In this document: positions 60,230 to 64,000 of the stretch, piece by piece | How positions within the stretch are numbered: the stretch's first letter is position 1 | Layout of the letters: each line of letters starts with the position of its first letter | Assembly (NCBI RefSeq): GCF_900113635.1 | Contig: NZ_FOQA01000009.1 | Span: 1 to 64,000 of the forward strand | Length of the DNA: 64,000 nt | Origin: Tindallia magadiensis | GTDB taxonomy: Bacteria > Bacillota > Clostridia > Peptostreptococcales > Tindalliaceae | Direction of reading: 5' to 3' | Translations under genes and position numbers: made by a program | Notes under the pieces: model-generated | The model's database searches: none | The model's input: the letters and a program-made list of their open reading frames with translations, nothing else | Told to the model about the DNA's origin: nothing

Positions 60230-61600
60230 ATGATCGTAAGAGAAATCGAAACCACGTTGGATAGCTTTCAGCTCTTTGCCGCCTTTAAGGAAGAGGCCTA
60301 TCCATACTTTTTAGACAGCGGAATGAACAAAGGCGGATTAGGGAAATATTCTTTTATTGGAAGTAATCCCTTTAGAATTTTTAAGGCTAAAAACGAAACA
60401 TTAATGTGGATTGAAAAAGACCAATGCAAAGAAGGCATGGGAAACCCCTTCGAAGCATTAAAAGAACTGTACCACCAATATCATCAACCCTATAAAAGTT
60501 TTTTACCCTTTATCGGAGGCATGGTAGGGTTTTTTGGATATGATTTATGCCACCATATTGAAAAATTTCACCGTACTACGTTGGACGATGTGAAGATACC
60601 GGACCTTTACCTGGGCTTTTATGATGGCGGCCTGGTCATCGATCATGAAGAAAACAAAGTATATATAACGGATGCCGGCGTTCGTGAAGGAGCGGAAGAA
60701 AGGGTTGAATGGCTGCAGAAAACCATTAATGCCTTTGAAAAAAATCCTAAGCCAATAGAAACAAGCTATCATCAGGAACCAGCAACCTTTGAACAAAACC
60801 TTACAAAAGAGCAGTATCAAAAAGCCATTCAGGATGTCAAAGCCTATATCCGGTCAGGGGATATTTATCAAGCCAATATGACCCGCCGGTTTCAGACTAA
60901 GCTCCGAGATCATCCGATAGAACTGTATAAAAAACTACGGGACATTAATCCGGCTCCCTTTGCCAGTTATATCGATTTTGGAGAAGGTCATATTGTTTCC
61001 TCCTCGCCGGAACGCTTTATCAGCCTTCGGGAGGGAATCATCGAAACCAGACCCATCAAAGGAACCTGCCCGAGAGGAAAAACCGAAGAGGAAGATCAAG
61101 CCAACTACGAAGCCTTATCCCAGTCCGAAAAAGATCGTTCCGAACTGCTGATGATCGTTGATTTGGAAAGAAATGATCTCAGCAAAATTGCGAAGGTAGG
61201 GACAGTAAAAGTACCAGAGCTTTTTGTCATCGAAAAATACGCCACCGTGTTTCATCTGGTAGCTACCGTTAGAGCCGAACTAGAAGAAGGAACGGATCCT
61301 ATCGACTGCCTAAAAGCAACTTTTCCCGGTGGTTCTATTACCGGAGCTCCCAAAATCAGAGCAATGGAAATCATTGATGAATTAGAACCAACACAACGTA
61401 ACCTTTACACAGGCTCTATTGGCTATATCGGGTTTAACGGAGACATGGATCTAAACATTGTGATTCGAACCATTGTATGCAAAGATGATAAGGCCTACTT
61501 CCAAGTGGGGGGCGGTATTGTCTGGGATTCAGATCCGGAAGGAGAATACCAGGAATCCATGGACAAAGCCAAAGCCTTAATGGAAGCCTTACGCCATTAG
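60230..61600 (+). CDS. pabB: Aminodeoxychorismate synthase component I
   Basis: The 456-aa chorismate-binding enzyme makes 4-amino-4-deoxychorismate with ammonia from PabA. The PIKGT motif with Lys277 separates it from anthranilate synthase, which has PIAGT. Other hallmarks are GDIYQANMTRRF, LMIVDLERNDLS, FPGGSITGAPKIRAM and GGGIVWDSDPEGEY. The N-terminal tryptophan-type regulatory region is present but divergent. It lies 37 bp after pabA. Confidence 0.95.
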   Translation: MIVREIETTLDSFQLFAAFKEEAYPYFLDSGMNKGGLGKYSFIGSNPFRIFKAKNETLMWIEKDQCKEGMGNPFEALKELYHQYHQPYKSFLPFIGGMVGFFGYDLCHHIEKFHRTTLDDVKIPDLYLGFYDGGLVIDHEENKVYITDAGVREGAEERVEWLQKTINAFEKNPKPIETSYHQEPATFEQNLTKEQYQKAIQDVKAYIRSGDIYQANMTRRFQTKLRDHPIELYKKLRDINPAPFASYIDFGEGHIVSSSPERFISLREGIIETRPIKGTCPRGKTEEEDQANYEALSQSEKDRSELLMIVDLERNDLSKIAKVGTVKVPELFVIEKYATVFHLVATVRAELEEGTDPIDCLKATFPGGSITGAPKIRAMEIIDELEPTQRNLYTGSIGYIGFNGDMDLNIVIRTIVCKDDKAYFQVGGGIVWDSDPEGEYQESMDKAKALMEALRH

Positions 61601-61603
61601 AAA

Positions 61604-61643
61604 GACAGCCCATAAAGATATCCCATAAACACAGCCCATAAGG
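61604..61643 (+). repeat. Short tandem repeat between pabB and pabC
   Basis: Three imperfect copies of an ACAGCCCATAAA-type unit of 11-15 bp. The rest of the gap leads to the pabC ribosome site. Confidence 0.7.
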
Positions 61644-61706
61644 ACTATAAACTTGAACCTGTAGATGCCCGACAAATACCCATGCACCCCAGAGAAAGGA
61701 ACCTGT

Positions 61707-62522
61707 ATGTTTATCTATAATTCCAAACTATCGCTGGAAGAAACCATGACCTTATCGCCTCATTCTGCTTCTTTAGGCTACGGATTATCTCTCTTTGAAA
61801 CCATTAAGCTTACCAAGGGAAAACCCGAATTTTTATCGGCCCATTTAGAGAGAATAAACCATTCCCTAACCGTTTTTGGTTCAGAGAAAAAACTAAAGAT
61901 CACCACGGTGCAAGAAGATATTCAAAAACTCCTAAAAGCGGCAAACGTAGAAGAGGGTGCTATCAAGCTGATGGTAATGGATTTAGGCGAAGGAGACCAT
62001 GTATTACTGACCTATCGTCCACAAAAATACAAGTCCTCCCTTTACCAACAGGGATTTTCCCTCGGTTTTTCAGAAATCGTGAACGATGAAAAAAATCGAT
62101 TCACCTATCACAAAACCGCTAATTACGGCAGTAAGATGATAGAATTTCGGCGTGGAAAAGAGAAAGGCTACGATGACGTCTTATTCCTCAACACCAAAGG
62201 ATGGATCACGGAAGGTGCGATTACCAATGTTTTTTTCCTCAAAGATAACCGCATTTATACACCTTCCCTGGAATCCGGCTTGCTCCCGGGAATTATGAGA
62301 CAGATGGTAAAAGAAGTGCTGGCAAACATGGGAAAAAAAGTAGTAGAGACTCCCATTGAAAAAAGCTTCTACCGTCATTGTCAATCCGCATGGGTGACCA
62401 ACTCTTTGATGGGTGCTATGCCGGTAAGGCAGATTGAAGAAATGGAATATAGGGTAACAGAAAACCATCTCACCACAGCCATTAATGCACAATTGACTGA
62501 CTTAATTCAAAGCAAGGTATAA
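61707..62522 (+). CDS. pabC: Aminodeoxychorismate lyase
   Basis: The 271-aa PLP fold type IV enzyme (BCAT-like) eliminates pyruvate from aminodeoxychorismate, giving p-aminobenzoate. It has a PLP lysine in FTYHKTANYGS, DDVLFLNTKGWITEGAITNVFF and the phosphate-binding LESGLLPGIMRQ. ATG at 61707 follows AAAGGAA; the extension to 61665 has no site. Branched-chain aminotransferase or D-amino-acid transaminase activities use the same fold, but the operon context supports PabC. Confidence 0.92.
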   Translation: MFIYNSKLSLEETMTLSPHSASLGYGLSLFETIKLTKGKPEFLSAHLERINHSLTVFGSEKKLKITTVQEDIQKLLKAANVEEGAIKLMVMDLGEGDHVLLTYRPQKYKSSLYQQGFSLGFSEIVNDEKNRFTYHKTANYGSKMIEFRRGKEKGYDDVLFLNTKGWITEGAITNVFFLKDNRIYTPSLESGLLPGIMRQMVKEVLANMGKKVVETPIEKSFYRHCQSAWVTNSLMGAMPVRQIEEMEYRVTENHLTTAINAQLTDLIQSKV

Positions 62523-62567
62523 GCAGGATTTTTGCGGTGTTTGTCACTAGATAAAGGTGATCTTCAG

Positions 62568-62608
62568 TGGAGAAACATAAATGGAAAAACATAAGTGGAG
62601 AAACATGG
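62568..62608 (+). repeat. Tandem repeat, 3 copies of a 13-14 bp unit
   Basis: GTGGAGAAACATAA, TGGAAAAACATAA and GTGGAGAAACATGG run consecutively before the next gene. The third copy overlaps a GTG that could begin a longer reading frame. Confidence 0.85.
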
Positions 62609-62624
62609 AAAGGCAGGTTGGAGG

Positions 62625-63338
62625 ATGCATACCATCGTGAAAGAAGTAGTCGAAAACCTTATCCGCTTACATCCTGAGAGTCTGGTAGGAGCCATCGGAA
62701 AAAAATCCTATGAAGCTTTTGAAAAAAACAGCCACCCTTCAGGAGATGTAGATCTGCTAGTCATAGATGAACAATACCAGATTTTCGAAAGAGAAGTGGT
62801 TCAGCATGAAAATCTGGAAGTGGACATTTCCTATATCTCGGAAGAACTGCTTCATCAACAGGTTGCGGCCGGCTCTGTGATCTGGACAGACGTTGTGAAG
62901 CGGTTTGAAAAAATATATAAAGGGAAAGAAAATACTTTTCTTCGAATCCTTGCATTACAGCAGGCAGGAAGGAAAAACAAACCGGACTTAACAGCGGAAG
63001 AAATCAAGTTTATTCGCTTTGATCTAAAAAACAAACTCCAATATCTTTCTCGGCAAAAACATGACCAGCCACAAAGCCATTACCTAAAAAACAACTACTT
63101 AACAGCATTGATCGAAGCCTATTTTCAATTAACAGAACCAGTAATCCCCAAAGGAAAAAAACAATTAAGCATACTGAAAGAGAAAGAACCAACACTCTAC
63201 AAAATGATAGAAGACTTTTATAAAAAAGATTCAAAACAGTCATACGAAATACTTGAGAAAATGACAGACCATGTGCTGCGTCATGTAGGTGGTCCATTGC
63301 TAACCTTTGAAAAAGGCGTATATCCCATTGATCGGTAA
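62625..63338 (+). CDS. Nucleotidyltransferase-like protein in the folate operon
   Basis: The protein is about 237 aa. Its first 90 residues look like a polymerase-beta-type nucleotidyltransferase domain: GAIGKKSYEAF, then a GDVDLLVID acidic pair and LEVDISYI with a third acidic residue. The remainder is helical (about 100-220) and may be a HEPN-like or substrate-binding part. No named family recognised. ATG at 62625 abuts GGAGG; a GTG at 62637 and a GTG at 62595 are alternatives. It lies between pabC and folE, which hints at a role in folate metabolism or simply at a passenger. Confidence 0.6.
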   Translation: MHTIVKEVVENLIRLHPESLVGAIGKKSYEAFEKNSHPSGDVDLLVIDEQYQIFEREVVQHENLEVDISYISEELLHQQVAAGSVIWTDVVKRFEKIYKGKENTFLRILALQQAGRKNKPDLTAEEIKFIRFDLKNKLQYLSRQKHDQPQSHYLKNNYLTALIEAYFQLTEPVIPKGKKQLSILKEKEPTLYKMIEDFYKKDSKQSYEILEKMTDHVLRHVGGPLLTFEKGVYPIDR

Positions 63339-63496
63339 AGAAATACAGAGAAAAATGGGGAGGATAAACAAGAAAAAAAGGTGAATAAGACGAAGGCAGG
63401 ATCTATCAAGCATAAAAACATAGGATTAGAAATCCATAAGACAGCATCGGCTAAAGAACAAGAAGGCAAGATAAATCCGCGGAAGGGGATGTAAGG

Positions 63497-64000
63497 ATGG
63501 ATAAAAAACGAATCGAAAATGCGGTAAGAGAAATTCTACACGCTATTGGCGAAGATCCAGATCGAGAAGGACTGTTAGGAACACCGGATCGAATTGCACG
63601 AATGTACGAAGAAATATTTTCCGGAATGAATGAAGACCCCCAAAAGCATTTGGAGGTATTTTTTCAGGAAGAAAAACATGAAGAACTGGTCATTGTAAAA
63701 GACATTGCATTCTATTCCGTTTGCGAACATCACTTAGTACCCTTTTTTGGAGTGGCCCACGTAGGCTACATTCCTAAAAACGGAAAACTGACCGGCTTAA
63801 GCAAACTGGCAAGAGTGGTAGATACCATCGCCAAAAGACCACAATTACAAGAACGGTTAACCTCAACCATCGCGGATACGATTCAGGAAAAATTGGAACC
63901 TTACGGAGTGATTGTCGTTGTAGAAGCAGAACATATGTGCATGACCATGCGGGGAGTTAAAAAGCCAGGCTCTAAAACCGTTTCTTCCGCCGTACGAGGG
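63497..64000 (+). CDS. folE: GTP cyclohydrolase I (partial, runs off the window)
   Basis: The first 168 codons are present. The enzyme converts GTP to dihydroneopterin triphosphate, opening folate synthesis. It has the zinc and catalytic residues in the conserved [13 protein letters not shown], the [10 protein letters not shown] segment, and [17 protein letters not shown]. This is the classic zinc-type FolE, near complete (usual length about 185-190). Its ATG at 63497 follows AAGGGG and TAAGG. It is probably the last part of the pab operon seen here; further fol genes may follow. Confidence 0.96.
   Translation, partial: MDKKRIENAVREILHAIGEDPDREGLLGTPDRIARMYEEIFSGMNEDPQKHLEVFFQEEKHEELVIVKDIAFYSVCEHHLVPFFGVAHVGYIPKNGKLTGLSKLARVVDTIAKRPQLQERLTSTIADTIQEKLEPYGVIVVVEAEHMCMTMRGVKKPGSKTVSSAVRG

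Noticed and set aside
60230-61600. Anthranilate synthase component I (TrpE)
   Set aside because: The motif is PIKGT with a lysine, the aminodeoxychorismate synthase form, and pabC and folE follow.

Overview
The window looks like the chromosome of a low-to-mid GC, Gram-positive, endospore-lineage Clostridia member. My inference is an alkaliphilic or halotolerant genus of the Tindallia / Anoxynatronum / Alkaliphilus type. The reasons are the gene order parA-parB ... dnaX-ybaB-recR ... yybS-gdpP-rplI-dnaB-purA ... walR-walK-yycH-yycI ... walJ-htrA-rlmH, strong AGGAGG ribosome binding sites, frequent TTG/GTG starts, an NhaC antiporter and acidic proteins. That order, together with a parS-like site, places the window close to the chromosomal origin. 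No rRNA, tRNA or CRISPR array was seen.

Layout. 0.4-4.2 kb: a nitrogenase-component-1-like protein pair and a metal-chelate binding lipoprotein. 4.4-11.9 kb: four cyclic-di-GMP genes (two GGDEF/HD-GYP proteins, one Cache-GGDEF protein and a truncated copy of the latter). 11.9-15.1 kb: a cobalamin riboswitch and a B12-type ABC transporter. 15.1-19.3 kb: an NhaC antiporter, an unknown membrane protein, a MNT/HEPN toxin-antitoxin pair between 41-bp direct repeats, and signal peptidase I. 19.4-35.7 kb: an MBL enzyme, a parS-like site, parAB, a cysteine desulfurase-like enzyme, DUF4446, a lipid kinase, a DUF5711-like protein, CvpA, DnaX, YbaB, RecR, an aromatic-acid-exporter-like protein, YybS, GdpP, bL9, DnaB and a DUF1858 protein. 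35.8-39.3 kb: PurA, facing a DnaD-DnaI operon on the other strand. 39.6-51.4 kb: an M23 endopeptidase, the WalRK-YycHI operon with an additional secreted protein, MurA, WalJ, HtrA and RlmH. 51.4-59.3 kb: a MITE-like element, a DMT transporter, a chemotaxis receptor, a Ser/Thr kinase, a voltage-gated K+ channel, unknown proteins and a TIM-barrel protein. 59.6-64 kb: a folate operon (pabA, pabB, pabC, an unknown nucleotidyltransferase-like gene, folE running off the end).

The core from 20 to 51 kb joins chromosome partitioning, clamp loading, recombination repair, helicase loading, c-di-AMP turnover and cell-wall homeostasis. The flanks (0-19 kb and 51-59 kb) are more accessory. Many intergenic gaps carry short tandem repeats (7-20 bp units) just ahead of a gene. 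The observations I find most worth checking are the nitrogenase-like pair, the repeat-flanked MNT/HEPN module, a slippery A8 tract in dnaX with a stop close behind it in the -1 frame, a LexA-type box between dnaD and the M23 gene, a perfect 16-bp-arm palindrome inside gdpP, and an unassigned structured element upstream of the Ser/Thr kinase.
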